A DNA stretch of 63,081 nucleotides, from positions 1 to 63,081 of IMG/VR virus record IMGVR_UViG_3300040810_000410, one strand, 5' to 3'. The notes under the pieces were generated by a model. That model was not told the DNA's origin. It did no database searches and saw only the letters and a program-made list of their open reading frames with translations. Positions within the stretch are counted from its first letter, which is position 1; every line of letters begins with the position of its first letter. The position numbers were made by a program, and so were the translations under genes. Origin of the DNA: a virus. Below, in pieces: positions 25,601 through 34,986 of the stretch.

Positions 25601-26369
25601 GTTATATGATTTCCTTACTAATAAACTTGCGAAGGTTGAAGTTGGTGAAGGTAATCTAATGGTAGCTGAAGCGGAGGCTAACGCAATTCGTAAGTTTATC
25701 ACCCGTGGTATAGTGAATGAGTTTACTAAGAACGGTAATATAGACTACGAAGGTTTAGACAGAGCTTTAGCTGTAGGTTCAGGATCACGTAATAACTTAT
25801 CGTTAGTCCTAGGTGAATCTGAGATTATCAAATTAGATAGCTTCAGAATACTAGGGAGAGCAATGGCTGAAGGTAACACTAAGTTTACTGAAGTCTTAAC
25901 GAACGATGCAACCCTAAGGAAACTAGAGAACTTTGGTTTACCGCTGGGACGTATCGGTAGTTTGTTACAACGTCGTGCTATCTTTACTCCTTCTGGAGGT
26001 TACATAGCTGGTGCTGTCGCATCGAAAGCCTTGGATTCTATGGGGAACCAACAGACCTCTAGAGCTATGCAGCTTTTGGTTGAGCGCCCATTTGATGCTC
26101 TTAACTTAGATATGATTCTAATGCAGGAAATGCGTAAGCTACCTGAACAGAAACGTAATCAGCTTAAGAGAGTCATGGAAGGTACTACTTCACACATGAG
26201 AGAGTTAGCCGCATGGTTACCTCAGCAAATGTCGAAACACGTTCAAGCTCACGCAGCTTACCTAGGTTTCGAGATGTCTCAGACTGAAGCAGTTACCATG
26301 ATAGAAGAGGTTCTTTACAATGACCCACGTCATCCAGAAGAACAAAAAGAGGAAGCCAACCAAGAGTAG
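22662..26369 (+). CDS. Large internal virion (ejection) protein, 1235 aa
   Basis: The longest gene in the window. The N-terminal ~130 residues are Pro/Glu/Thr-rich and probably disordered. A Gly/Ala-rich, weakly hydrophobic region spans about 165-310 (IFKGAAGAADLATFPGWALG). A long helical, coiled-coil-rich body follows (about 390-1000) and Arg/Lys-rich helices near the end. The layout fits the largest podovirus ejection protein (as T7 gp16), but I do not find a lytic transglycosylase motif, so a murein-degrading role is unsupported. A hairpin follows the stop. Confidence 0.72.
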   Translation: MANIMNGKSSLLNTGVNLMDNRQVSPTTNLLGKAKPIASVAPNEDENLEAVANTQVSTEVPQGEPLVASEEPNVTMPTQEQPMIDTGVTGGVPSAPKEPEALSTTLTESDLEEDTVNDPFRDSLRIEAPLPVSTSAFDDAVTSDSYKSEEQTTWETVKENTMTSLDVSDKISRFIFKGAAGAADLATFPGWALGHYTMGGQKFPFSSLLEDRYPEANYVPEDDPDSYADDVLRMTQTGAEFISGGGVTNVGAKLATKGAYKLSAKVDMKLAAWSGFGYQGALEMGADDTTALLAAFLAPSTPEAYKAFTKYGLKAAYNTTVKPSVYVLDKVTSVLPLSGMIKNTAKSTVNDWAQLRKQELSADPEMWTQSVWHRKAREMVLKTPDKVRSLEEQKQEIDSLKRWIHQAIPESPEMKEHVDRMKALQDKINADLPEDKQMAFTLEQIYNPILKKNGEMDGMKEVMATLRLTNGAAYDKQLRQNHKAMFEYLNNHKGTLDPEETKAFTSFFDNHLEEITKYQENIFDVASKEHLLNNKGPKGYEFTDQPMSEELRPALDEIRGLMQKSYSAMLEKLPKDIELDTTPLKDNINEVFESLGVFSDPKAMPTYLRDVMKALVKNVDEAGDDAYTGLKNEASQVGIDLNKINRELRELSAAHKKAIDSFDAEDTEGLKALKETQADELLEAQGRHSDLLQRQKELDIAKRDVKQEAASELDSLPEPNLVNVGDIREGLKVVNAKMRKAFQAKDMDQYLILEKVKEGLTKSMDGLEEVDPDAYNLFRVTNSHYTRFSKVDFDESVAMKITERGDHLFKLTSDDSVNLLWDNAGTEDIQRFLRNFDGSREGLESYLANLDVPEGDVKAIDAYSKAAERGVEALKDIVYTSLAKKIHKVDMDLEVDPAARMEKIKKIVIDFQDKHKSKLDQIPGLEGIADDMTSTVHKLSKYRQAVQQLEDRKKMGILRDVVGPGKQALDIMSDRKTAEELYDFLTNKLAKVEVGEGNLMVAEAEANAIRKFITRGIVNEFTKNGNIDYEGLDRALAVGSGSRNNLSLVLGESEIIKLDSFRILGRAMAEGNTKFTEVLTNDATLRKLENFGLPLGRIGSLLQRRAIFTPSGGYIAGAVASKALDSMGNQQTSRAMQLLVERPFDALNLDMILMQEMRKLPEQKRNQLKRVMEGTTSHMRELAAWLPQQMSKHVQAHAAYLGFEMSQTEAVTMIEEVLYNDPRHPEEQKEEANQE

Positions 26370-26375
26370 GCAAGC

Positions 26376-26393
26376 GGGACCTTCGGGTCCCTT
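26376..26393 (+). terminator. TTCG-loop hairpin
   Basis: Perfect six-pair stem GGGACC / GGTCCC closed by TTCG, with no long T run. A stable hairpin between ejection and appendage genes that may attenuate transcription or protect an mRNA end. Confidence 0.5.
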
Positions 26394-26411
26394 CACTATA
26401 GGAGTAAAAAT

Positions 26412-26696
26412 ATGGAACTAGGGACTATATCAGCAATCATCGCGGCTAGCGTTGCGTTGACAACTGCAGTAGGAGGTATACTATTAAAGGCTTTCGTTAA
26501 CCCTGTTAAAACAAAAACGGAGGCAAACAGTATGACAACGAAAGATCATGAGGACCGTCTTCGACACTTAGAGAGTCAAGCATCCCAACACAGTATTCAT
26601 CTAGAGAACCTTATGAAAGCTGTAGATAAACTGGTGGATAAAATAGACGTTCTTGTATCATATCAACGTCAATCACACGATCATCATAATGACTAG
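26412..26696 (+). CDS. Small membrane-anchored coiled-coil protein, 94 aa
   Basis: One N-terminal membrane segment (ISAIIAASVALTTAVGGILL, residues 6-25), then a charged helix with heptad spacing (HEDRLRHLESQASQHSIHLE ...) and a His-rich end (QSHDHHND). TAGGAG precedes the ATG. This plan is seen in phage lysis accessories (holin-like or spanin-like) and in small structural proteins. No lipobox and no second span, so its role stays open. Confidence 0.65.
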   Translation: MELGTISAIIAASVALTTAVGGILLKAFVNPVKTKTEANSMTTKDHEDRLRHLESQASQHSIHLENLMKAVDKLVDKIDVLVSYQRQSHDHHND

Positions 26697-26705
26697 GAGA
26701 ATATA

Positions 26706-26957
26706 ATGTCAGGATTAATAACCGTACCAACTCAACAAATTCTTATCCCTGTGTTTGCACCAGTGGCTATTCTAGAGAATGTCACTCAGTTAACCCCAGG
26801 TAATTACGTAGCTTTTAGATGTGCTACTGATGTTAACTACCGATTAAACGGAACAGGTACTTACGTAACTATACCAGCGGGTACCATCATGGGTATCGCT
26901 AAAAACATAACTTCAATTGATTTCCAAGCGAGTGTAGCTGCTATTGAGGTAATGTAA
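26706..26957 (+). CDS. Small beta-rich virion protein, 83 aa
   Basis: Compact beta protein (MSGLITVPTQQILIPVFAPV; NYVAFRCATDVNYRLNGTGT) without charge clusters or membrane spans. CTAGGAGAA precedes the ATG. Located directly before receptor/depolymerase genes, so a decoration or appendage subunit is plausible. Confidence 0.6.
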   Translation: MSGLITVPTQQILIPVFAPVAILENVTQLTPGNYVAFRCATDVNYRLNGTGTYVTIPAGTIMGIAKNITSIDFQASVAAIEVM

Positions 26958-26958
26958 T

Positions 26959-28431
26959 ATGTTGTACCTTGGATTAAACATGTATCATAGCCTCGCGTTT
27001 GCGCGGGGTGCTCCTACTGCTGTTGAGGTAGTAGAGACCTTCAGGTACTTCTCTGATTTAGATGCTGCTTCACTAAGTCATTATACCTTAGAAAACGAAG
27101 TTCTTCTTTCAGGGGATTTTGACATCCAACTTACTGCACAAACAACTTCAACTAGTGATATTATAGCATTATCTGGAGGTACTGGAGGCACTGGATTGGA
27201 ACTCTATAAAAACTCCAGTGGTATCTTGAGTGTTTACTATGGAGGTGTTTCTTTAGGAGGAGGAGGTTCTTTAGATGTAGGTGATGGCTTATTACACGCT
27301 ATTGAACTACAACGTAGAGGTACTAATGTTGATGTGATTGTCGATGGTAATACTTTGGGAAGCGTTACTATATCAGGCTCTTGTCGTGTTAAAACACTAG
27401 GACGCAGAGATGGTGGAGCTTTTTACTGGACAGGTGTTCTATCTGATTTCTTAATTAGGGATCTTACTTTACCAGTAGGTCAGCAGGAAACTGAGTTTTC
27501 TTTAGGTAATGACACTACTTCTAACATAGAAGAATCAGCTGATGTTACTTACGGTACTGAGTTAGTTACTAATAATACCTTCACGGATACATCTGATTGG
27601 TTAAGCCCGAGAAGTAATAGTACGTTAACTGTAGTAGGTGATGCTATAAGATCTACCTCTAACAGCACAGGTACCTTCGGTATTTCAACTCCTCTTGGTG
27701 TTTTATCTTCAGGAGTTCCTTATAAAGTACAAGTAACTATTAGACATAATTCCTCTGGTAACTTTAGATTCAGACTAGATGACACCTTCTCTTTATCTGC
27801 TGCTTTGTATGAGGAAGCTAACATAGTTAGTGGTACTACTTTGGAATTTATATTTACAGGCACAGGGGCTAACACTTGGTTAGGTATGATTAACACAGGA
27901 CATGCTTCTGGTGACTGGGTTGAAATTGTGGAAGGAGTTACGGTCACTGAGTTACTTACTGGTAATTTAGTTAATTATGTAAGTATTCCATCTAGAGTAG
28001 AATATGTACAGCAAGGGAACGATTGGATTGGTACCACGGAACTATGGGATCATAATAATGTTGTCGGGCTGACAGGTGACTGGTTGTCTACTCAAGAACA
28101 AGTGTATGAGCTTAATGGGGCTGCTGGTACTCTTCTTAAACCTTCCAGTGCTTCTATTGTAGAATACATTAGAACTACTTTTAATTACACAGCAACGGCT
28201 GGCGCCTTGAGAGTAGGTGACTCAGGTATTCAGACAATCGGAACATCAGGCTTCTATAGTATAGATGGATACGATGTTACTTCTTTTGGTTTCAAAGGTA
28301 ATAGTGGTTCTGTCATTGGTACTTTATCTAGTGTGTCGGTGAAACGTCTACTAAAGGGGGTTTCCCTGCCTAATACACAAGGTGGGGTGTTCGGAACTTT
28401 AACTTATTTTAATACATTGGAGGCTATATAA
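26959..28431 (+). CDS. Putative adhesin with LamG/carbohydrate-binding domains
   Basis: A 490-residue beta-rich protein. Residues about 30-180 look like a concanavalin/LamG jelly roll (FDIQLTAQTTSTSDIIALSG, ELYKNSSGILSVYYGG, DGLLHAIELQRRGTNVDVIV). Residues about 195-320 look like a second carbohydrate-binding module (ELVTNNTFTDTSDWLSPRSN ... FRFRLDDTFSLSA). It would bind surface glycans. Ends on the ATG of the depolymerase-like gene. No enzymatic residues identified. Confidence 0.65.
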   Translation: MLYLGLNMYHSLAFARGAPTAVEVVETFRYFSDLDAASLSHYTLENEVLLSGDFDIQLTAQTTSTSDIIALSGGTGGTGLELYKNSSGILSVYYGGVSLGGGGSLDVGDGLLHAIELQRRGTNVDVIVDGNTLGSVTISGSCRVKTLGRRDGGAFYWTGVLSDFLIRDLTLPVGQQETEFSLGNDTTSNIEESADVTYGTELVTNNTFTDTSDWLSPRSNSTLTVVGDAIRSTSNSTGTFGISTPLGVLSSGVPYKVQVTIRHNSSGNFRFRLDDTFSLSAALYEEANIVSGTTLEFIFTGTGANTWLGMINTGHASGDWVEIVEGVTVTELLTGNLVNYVSIPSRVEYVQQGNDWIGTTELWDHNNVVGLTGDWLSTQEQVYELNGAAGTLLKPSSASIVEYIRTTFNYTATAGALRVGDSGIQTIGTSGFYSIDGYDVTSFGFKGNSGSVIGTLSSVSVKRLLKGVSLPNTQGGVFGTLTYFNTLEAI

Positions 28432-30242
28432 TGACTATAGTTCTACAGAACACATCTGATACGATAAACACTGTTACGTCCGAGGCTAACTCTTCGGACC
28501 CTAACGGTCAAAAAAGAGGTCAGATCGATAGGGTTCTTTGTACCGCTCATCCTACACAGAATACAACAGTAGGTATTGAGTTAGTACAGTTCAGTTTACC
28601 CTTCACGCGTAAAGAAGTCCTATCAATTAAAGATTTGAAAGCCTTTGCTTCTGATGGTACTACTGAGATAAAGATTAATGTAAAAGAAGGGTTACGTTGG
28701 TTTAACTGGGATGATTCTCCTACGGATTCCCTTCGTAGCGCTATAGTTACAGTAGAATTAACTTTTGCAGACACAACAACCCCTGTTACTTTTTATATTG
28801 CATGGGGTGAGGGCGAACCTACATTAACTTTACCTGATCAGCCTAATCAACTTAATTGGGTAGACTACAGGACTTCAGGTAAACAATATGTCAACTTACC
28901 TTTGATTCCTGATGTTAGAGAACCTCAGTACGACTTTGATGCTACAGGTTATGGTTACCCTACGGAGAATATCTTAGAGCCTCGTACTTGGGTTACATTA
29001 CCTTCGGAATATTTAAGGTACTCCGAGGTATTCACTCCTTATTCTGAGTATAGCACTCGTTTAGATTCTGAGTTAACCTTGTGTAAACAATTCTTAGACA
29101 AAGGTTTTGAGTCTATGTATAACTATAATGGTGCTCACATACGAGAAGGCTTTGCTGCTCCATTCATGATGGACACAAACTCATTTAGAGAACAGGACCA
29201 AACAACAGGTAAGGCTTCGGAGGGTTCTGGTTATGCTACTTGGTTATTTGATAGAGCTTCTGTGTTTGCACACAAGTACGTAATGTCTGGTAACATTAAT
29301 GACTTAATCATAGCTCATCGTAATATGTACTATTATGCAACTAAGTTAGTTAACGGTGTATACACACCTAAGTCTAATGCGTTAGGTCAGAATGATGAGA
29401 AGTATATTTATTCAAGACCTATAGTCACTGATAACTTACTAGTAGGTACTACGGAGCACATGTACAAGATAGCTCAATTAGATGCTCCTTGGGAAACATT
29501 TGATCATATCTATAGAGTGGTTGATACTAACGCCTCTCACCAATTTTGGACTGAGAGACACGCGGCTTACAAGATGGCTCACTACCTAGCTAAGTGGGAA
29601 TACACAGGTTCTCAGGAAGCTAAGCAGGATGTACTATCAGTATTTAATGAACTATACCGTATGCAACAAACACCTGATAACTCTTGGGTTAAGGATGGTT
29701 CCTTCCGTCATACTGTTGGTTCTCATGAGGGCTTTGGTGGTTACTCGCCTTGTGGTAGTCCTTGGATGTCTAACTTAGTACTTGGTGTTGTTGTCACTTA
29801 TTACGAACACTCTAAAGATACTAGAGCTTTAACTATGATGTACGATTTGTATCGTTACTTGATAGATAATGCTACTTATGAGGCTAGATCTTTAGTGGAA
29901 TATCAACCAGACGATACGTACCCTCGGTACTTATTTGGTGTCAACGGTTACACTAGTGAAGCTAACTCTGAGTCCGATGCACAGCATGCTTTTGATGTTC
30001 TTCATATTTGTGCTCGTGGTTTGTGGGCTGCAGAAATCTTAGGTCATGACACTAGTGCTGACTTGGCTACTATTAGAGCGTTAAAACATTCAGCTTACAA
30101 TGTGTTTTCCCAATATATTAGGGAAGGACAAGATACTTTAGATGCTGGATATACTACGTATCGTGTAGAGCCTATTAGGAAAGGTAATTGGTGGTGGGGA
30201 TCTCAGAACTTCGCTATCTTTAGATTACTGGAGGATTTATAA
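28431..30242 (+). CDS. Putative polysaccharide lyase/hydrolase (depolymerase)
   Basis: A 603-residue protein. The first ~135 residues resemble the N-terminal beta domain of exo-acting rhamnogalacturonan lyases of the PcRGLX/YetA type: VGIELVQFSLPFTRKEVLSI followed by a WFNWDDSPTDSLRSAIVTVE segment. The remaining part is helical with repeated Trp/Tyr/His, as in alpha/alpha-toroid glycan enzymes (HQFWTERHAAYKMAHYLAKW, YYEHSKDTRALTMMYDLYRY). It probably degrades host exopolysaccharide or capsule during adsorption. Linkage specificity cannot be read from sequence. Confidence 0.6.
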   Translation: MTIVLQNTSDTINTVTSEANSSDPNGQKRGQIDRVLCTAHPTQNTTVGIELVQFSLPFTRKEVLSIKDLKAFASDGTTEIKINVKEGLRWFNWDDSPTDSLRSAIVTVELTFADTTTPVTFYIAWGEGEPTLTLPDQPNQLNWVDYRTSGKQYVNLPLIPDVREPQYDFDATGYGYPTENILEPRTWVTLPSEYLRYSEVFTPYSEYSTRLDSELTLCKQFLDKGFESMYNYNGAHIREGFAAPFMMDTNSFREQDQTTGKASEGSGYATWLFDRASVFAHKYVMSGNINDLIIAHRNMYYYATKLVNGVYTPKSNALGQNDEKYIYSRPIVTDNLLVGTTEHMYKIAQLDAPWETFDHIYRVVDTNASHQFWTERHAAYKMAHYLAKWEYTGSQEAKQDVLSVFNELYRMQQTPDNSWVKDGSFRHTVGSHEGFGGYSPCGSPWMSNLVLGVVVTYYEHSKDTRALTMMYDLYRYLIDNATYEARSLVEYQPDDTYPRYLFGVNGYTSEANSESDAQHAFDVLHICARGLWAAEILGHDTSADLATIRALKHSAYNVFSQYIREGQDTLDAGYTTYRVEPIRKGNWWWGSQNFAIFRLLEDL

Positions 30243-30244
30243 TA

Positions 30245-32200
30245 ATGGTTTTTAATATTGACTTCACAGGGTTATCTGCGTTACCAGCAGGTTTCACCTG
30301 TACACAACCAGTTACTTTTGATGCTGATGGTGTTACGATTCCAGCAGGTGCTGAGTTGCGTTATACAGACCCTTCAGGTAATGCTTCGTTAGCTACAGAT
30401 ATTAGACTAACAGGTAAGCGTGCTGACGGTACTACTGACATGACATTGTATATTATAATGTTAAATAATACAGCTAAACACTTGAACATAGCTTACAAGG
30501 CAGCACGTTATGCTAAAATCACAGCTTACGAAGGTAACGGAGAGGGTTCAACAACCGCCAAGAGTATAATCAGTGGTACTTCTACCTTGAACTGGTCTGA
30601 TGGTGGAGCTTCAGGTGGACAAGAGGTTGACCTTAGAGCTGTGTTTGACGGTGATAATCTTAAAACATATGCTAATCTGTCTTCAATAGCACCTGTGTTA
30701 CATCATGACCATACTTTTGGTGCTGGGTTAGCTCCTGTAACTGCTAGTGATGAGATGAAGATCATTGTAGCTTCTACTGCTTTCAAAATTAAAACTCTAG
30801 AATCCTTTCAGTATGTTGAGAGTATTTCTCAGGATACTGTTAGTCTAGGTGATAGTGTTACATTGACAGGTAACTTCCCTGCGACACAAACGGCTTCTGA
30901 AGTTGTTACACTTGAAAGAGAAGGCGTTGTTGTTGATATTACTTCTTCAGTAACCTCTTGGAGTGCTAACGCTATTACTGTCACTATTAATCCTACTCAG
31001 TTTCCATATGGATCTTGTGATATTAAAGTGGTTGATGGTAGCGGTGGCTCAGGTAAAGCTAGCATGACTCTTAATCCTGTAGCAGGTAAAGGTTATATAG
31101 ACGTTGTAGATCCTATAGTAGACCAAGCAGGCATCCTTAGTTTATTCGATAGTTCTACTGGAACTGTTATAGATACTGGAAGTCAGGTAGAGTACGATAT
31201 TATTACAGATTTAGTCATTAGACCAGACGGTACTTACTCTTACACAGGTGCATTGAATTCCCTAGGTATTAACTATCGTGTTTTCTCTATGACCTCTGAT
31301 GACTGGAGTAACTCTGTAACTAAAACTGTAACTATAAATAGACTTACGTTAACCAACGTATCTAATGATTCTATAGTTGTAGGTACTAGTGACGCAACGT
31401 TAACTTTTGATACTAATGTAGGCTCAGGTAATATCTATTATGTATTATCTAAGTCTCCTGTGAGACCTACCAACGCACAGATGGAAGCTGGTGTAGATAG
31501 TGATGGTGTAGCTGGTGTACGTGCAGGTACTATAACAGTCTCTCAAACAACAGGTTTACAGGTAAATGTTACTAATTTACAACAGGGTTCTTACACACTT
31601 TACGCTTTACAAAAAGATGTAGCAGGAGCTTACTCAAGTATCCTTTGGGAAACTTTTTATGTAACTGGTATTCCTGTGGTACCTGTGATTAGTGCTCAAC
31701 CTACAAGCGGTACTATTCAGGAAAGTAGATCAACTAGTGTACATACGTTCTTAGTAGCTGCTACTCCGTTAACTTCTATACAGTGGCAACGGAAGAATAG
31801 TGGAGGTAGCTGGGAAGATATCATTGGTGAGAATACTACATCCCTGTATGTCACTGGTACGGATACAGGTAACACACTAGCGAATTCTCCTGTAACAATA
31901 CGTGCTTTATTAGAAGGTGAGGGTTTAGCTACTACGTATACTAATGAAGTCACTTTAACTATTAATGAAGCGCCTTTCATGGAAATCAATGTACCTAATC
32001 TAAGAGATGGTGTTGTAAGAGTTGTACTTCTTGATACAAATGGTAGAACCAAATTCGTTGATGAAGATATTACTGTGACGAATGGTATTGCTAAAGTCTA
32101 TGTTAACTTAGGCAGTGGTCAAGGGTACATTGGACAACTTTATTACACAGATGGACAAGGGCGTAAGGTAGGTACTGGACTAGAGGGGGTAACTCAGTAA
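30245..32200 (+). CDS. Multidomain Ig/TIG-like appendage protein
   Basis: A 651-residue beta protein. Residues about 1-185 look like a LamG-type jelly roll; about 190-285 resemble an IPT/TIG domain (QDTVSLGDSVTLTGNFPATQ); then Ig-like modules including one with PVISAQPTSGTIQESRSTSV and IQWQRKNSGGSWEDIIGENT near residues 480-530. Such Ig-like arrays on phage appendages give weak binding to cell-surface sugars. Follows the depolymerase gene by two bases. Confidence 0.65.
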   Translation: MVFNIDFTGLSALPAGFTCTQPVTFDADGVTIPAGAELRYTDPSGNASLATDIRLTGKRADGTTDMTLYIIMLNNTAKHLNIAYKAARYAKITAYEGNGEGSTTAKSIISGTSTLNWSDGGASGGQEVDLRAVFDGDNLKTYANLSSIAPVLHHDHTFGAGLAPVTASDEMKIIVASTAFKIKTLESFQYVESISQDTVSLGDSVTLTGNFPATQTASEVVTLEREGVVVDITSSVTSWSANAITVTINPTQFPYGSCDIKVVDGSGGSGKASMTLNPVAGKGYIDVVDPIVDQAGILSLFDSSTGTVIDTGSQVEYDIITDLVIRPDGTYSYTGALNSLGINYRVFSMTSDDWSNSVTKTVTINRLTLTNVSNDSIVVGTSDATLTFDTNVGSGNIYYVLSKSPVRPTNAQMEAGVDSDGVAGVRAGTITVSQTTGLQVNVTNLQQGSYTLYALQKDVAGAYSSILWETFYVTGIPVVPVISAQPTSGTIQESRSTSVHTFLVAATPLTSIQWQRKNSGGSWEDIIGENTTSLYVTGTDTGNTLANSPVTIRALLEGEGLATTYTNEVTLTINEAPFMEINVPNLRDGVVRVVLLDTNGRTKFVDEDITVTNGIAKVYVNLGSGQGYIGQLYYTDGQGRKVGTGLEGVTQ

Positions 32201-32637
32201 TGCTTAATACATTGTTAGAATTCCTAGGTCGTCCTTTGACGGCTTGGGTTGAAGGAAGAGAGTCACGTAAGTACATGAAGGAAGAAGGGAAGCTGGAGAT
32301 CACGAAAGCGGAAGTAGAACTTAAGGTAGCAAGGCACCGAGCTGAAGCCAAGAGATTACTAATGAATGATGCAGTAGATGCAGACTATGATAAGCAAGCT
32401 CAACTAGAGAAGCGATATACGTTAGCTGATGAACTGTTAACAATCTGTGTAATACTATTAGTAGCTGCTCACTTTATCTTCCCTGCGTCACTTGCGGCTG
32501 GTTGGGCTGCTATGGGGTACACTAGTGCCCCTTGGTGGTTAGAGTTTATAATCGTTGGTATATTCGTTAGTGTCTTTGGCCTCATGCGTTTATTCCGTGC
32601 GATGAATCCATTTAGTAAGAAAGGAGATAAGCAATGA
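32200..32637 (+). CDS. Holin candidate (two membrane spans)
   Basis: A 145-residue protein. The N-terminal half is a charged helix (ESRKYMKEEGKLEITKAEVE). Two hydrophobic segments follow: LLTICVILLVAAHFIFPASL (about 79-98) and WWLEFIIVGIFVSVFGLMRL (about 112-131), then a basic tail NPFSKKGDKQ. This is a usual plan for phage holins of the HP1/3TM type. The lysozyme-like gene lies across the convergent terminator at 35404, so lysis genes are split between arms if both calls are right. Confidence 0.6.
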   Translation: MLNTLLEFLGRPLTAWVEGRESRKYMKEEGKLEITKAEVELKVARHRAEAKRLLMNDAVDADYDKQAQLEKRYTLADELLTICVILLVAAHFIFPASLAAGWAAMGYTSAPWWLEFIIVGIFVSVFGLMRLFRAMNPFSKKGDKQ

Positions 32638-33992
32638 CAGTAAAGATATACCCAGCGGAAGGCTTTGGGGCACACTTTAGGAGTGTGGTAGCCCTGAGAG
32701 ACGACGTTGATGACATACGTAACATAGCAGAAACCGCTTCAGGTGGAGGCATCGCAGAGGCTCCTAGTGACGGGAACACGTACGCTAGAAAGAATGGTGA
32801 CTGGGAAAGTTTTGAAGCAGGTGCTGGGTTACCTTCAGGTTGGTCGTACACTAAGTACAACGTAGACTCACTTGACCTAGAGTATAATAATGAACTCGTA
32901 GCACGTTTTAATAGAGAGGAGACTTGGTTTCCTACGTCTATACGTACAGGAGTTGGTTCTCTACACTTGGGTTCTCTGCACTCTATGGGTTCTGCAGGTG
33001 AAAACGTTACGTGGGTTAATGAAGACTCATCGATTTGTTGGTTCCCTTCGTGGTCAGGTTTGCCCAAGAATGGAGGTCCTCAGATCCCAATGACTTCAAG
33101 AGTTCACGCTGAGGACTTACTAACAGTTGAACCTGTAGGTGCTTTAGGTTCTGCTGATGTACCCTTCGAGAACTCAACGTTTACTTCAGTAAGTGATGCC
33201 GCCTTCTTTAAATTAACCGTTAGGGCAGGTGAGGATTATAGTGGTTTCTTAACCATGTCCGTTATTAAAAGTACAGGTAAAGAGGTAGCATCTTTTAGTA
33301 CCCTAGTAGACGCTAGCGAAGGAGATGACATTACCCTTGAATTCTCTTACCCACTGTGGATGCTACAAGGTCAGGTTTTTAATACCACTGTAACGAAGGG
33401 AGACGGTACTCCTTTCATTGTGAAAGCTGAAGTATCTGGAGTTAATCCTTGGAGAAGAGCTTTCTATAAAACATTTGTTGATCATGAAGTTCTACACAGA
33501 GGCAACCCTAGTCAATTATCAGCGACTATTAACGGGCTCACGGGAGACGAGCGTATTCCTTGGGGTGCACTAAAAGATGTACCTGAGGCTTCTGCGAGTA
33601 CCGCTGGGGTTATTAAGGTAGGCTCTACGTTAACTGTAGACGAGGAAGGTAAACTACAAAGTAATGTGTCAGGGGCTATTAAGGTAGCTGTTGCCGATGA
33701 GACTGCTATGCTGGCATTGCCTCCTAAAACTAATGAAATGTATATTGTAACTAGAACAGACGAGAACAGATTGTACTACTTGAGTGCTAACAAGAACCCT
33801 AGTACGCTCAGTGAATGGGAAGCAGGTGCTCTCACGACTGATACGGTTGTTAGTTTCAATGGTAGAGACGGGGCTATCGTTGCGAAAGAAGGTGACTATA
33901 CGCTGGAACAGTGCCCTACTGTGGATTTAACTAGTGGCACTAATTATCGTTTAGTTATAGATGATGGTGTGCTATATATGGAGGAGGTATAA
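32634..33992 (+). CDS. Tail fibre protein, 452 aa
   Basis: Modular fibre-like protein: a short N-terminal coiled coil (VVALRDDVDDIRNIAETASG), the common fibre motif APSDGNTYARKNGDWESF near residue 43, a beta-rich body, and a C-terminal VVSFNGRDGAIVAKEGDYTL segment of the kind repeated in many tail fibres. Overlaps the holin candidate and the next gene at ATG/stop junctions. Confidence 0.7.
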   Translation: MTVKIYPAEGFGAHFRSVVALRDDVDDIRNIAETASGGGIAEAPSDGNTYARKNGDWESFEAGAGLPSGWSYTKYNVDSLDLEYNNELVARFNREETWFPTSIRTGVGSLHLGSLHSMGSAGENVTWVNEDSSICWFPSWSGLPKNGGPQIPMTSRVHAEDLLTVEPVGALGSADVPFENSTFTSVSDAAFFKLTVRAGEDYSGFLTMSVIKSTGKEVASFSTLVDASEGDDITLEFSYPLWMLQGQVFNTTVTKGDGTPFIVKAEVSGVNPWRRAFYKTFVDHEVLHRGNPSQLSATINGLTGDERIPWGALKDVPEASASTAGVIKVGSTLTVDEEGKLQSNVSGAIKVAVADETAMLALPPKTNEMYIVTRTDENRLYYLSANKNPSTLSEWEAGALTTDTVVSFNGRDGAIVAKEGDYTLEQCPTVDLTSGTNYRLVIDDGVLYMEEV

Positions 33993-34984
33993 TGGCTAGA
34001 ATAAGAGTAGCTACAATACAAGACGTAGAAACAATTAATACTACGGTGAATGATTTGGATAACCAAGTTAACGCGACAGATACTGGACTCTCTTCTAAAG
34101 TTAATGCGTTGGATAACCAAGTAAATGAAGAGAACTCGGGGCTGGTAGCTCGTGTTACTGAACTAGAGCAAGGAGGTGTGGGTATTACTAAGATACGTAC
34201 GCATTCACCTAGTGGTATCTACGAGAGCGGTGAGGTGGTAACTAGGCAGGGTGTTCTGTATAGAGCTAATGCAGCTATGGATGGAACGAGTGTTTCTATT
34301 GCGTTTACTGTCGGTACCTCAGGCCAGACGTGGACACCGTTAGATGGTAAAGATTATAGATCCCCTTTATACTTTTCTTCAGCAGCAGCTAGTCATTTAG
34401 CTACTCAGTTAATATCAAACGGTGGGGGCTTTGTTATAAATCAACAAGATTCCAGAGATGACGGTCAGACTATGGCCTTAGGTTTTGATGCGGATGCTAA
34501 GAGGTTAAAACTAGGCATTCAAGGAATTGCCGAGCAAGCTGCATTAACTAGCGTTGATGTAATGACATATGGTGACACACAAGAGGTGTATAAAGCTAAA
34601 GATGAATACCCACTTGATGAAGTGTTTTGTCTAGGTGTTATCCGTGTTAACGAGGATAACTCTGTAGAAACTTTTGGCTTCAAGTATGCAACCCCGACTA
34701 TAGCTAATGAGCAGTCAGTAACCTCTGCTAGTAACATGGATTACCTCAAGTTTGACATTAGTAACTACATGCCTAGTGGTATGACTATTGAGGCTATATG
34801 GACAGAAATAGCACAGACGGAGAGGGATAACCTGGCTTCTATTAACAGCTTTACCACTACTGACGGAGCATCAACTGAGATACGCGTGTATTCTGTGGAT
34901 AATAGCGATTGGTCAGGAGATAACGTAATGGGTTATGATGCTCAAGACATGTACATTAAAGTTATGTGTGTAGCGAGTGCGTAA
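33992..34984 (+). CDS. Tail fibre / receptor-binding protein, 330 aa
   Basis: Last gene of the rightward arm. The N-terminal 45 residues contain a duplicated coiled-coil unit (NDLDNQVNATDTGLSSKV then NALDNQVNEENSGLVARV), a typical trimerisation stalk. A carbohydrate-binding-like segment follows (SGIYESGEVVTRQGVLYRAN, TSGQTWTPL) and then a distal beta domain. Stop is three bases before the convergent terminator. Confidence 0.68.
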   Translation: MARIRVATIQDVETINTTVNDLDNQVNATDTGLSSKVNALDNQVNEENSGLVARVTELEQGGVGITKIRTHSPSGIYESGEVVTRQGVLYRANAAMDGTSVSIAFTVGTSGQTWTPLDGKDYRSPLYFSSAAASHLATQLISNGGGFVINQQDSRDDGQTMALGFDADAKRLKLGIQGIAEQAALTSVDVMTYGDTQEVYKAKDEYPLDEVFCLGVIRVNEDNSVETFGFKYATPTIANEQSVTSASNMDYLKFDISNYMPSGMTIEAIWTEIAQTERDNLASINSFTTTDGASTEIRVYSVDNSDWSGDNVMGYDAQDMYIKVMCVASA

Positions 34985-34986
34985 TT

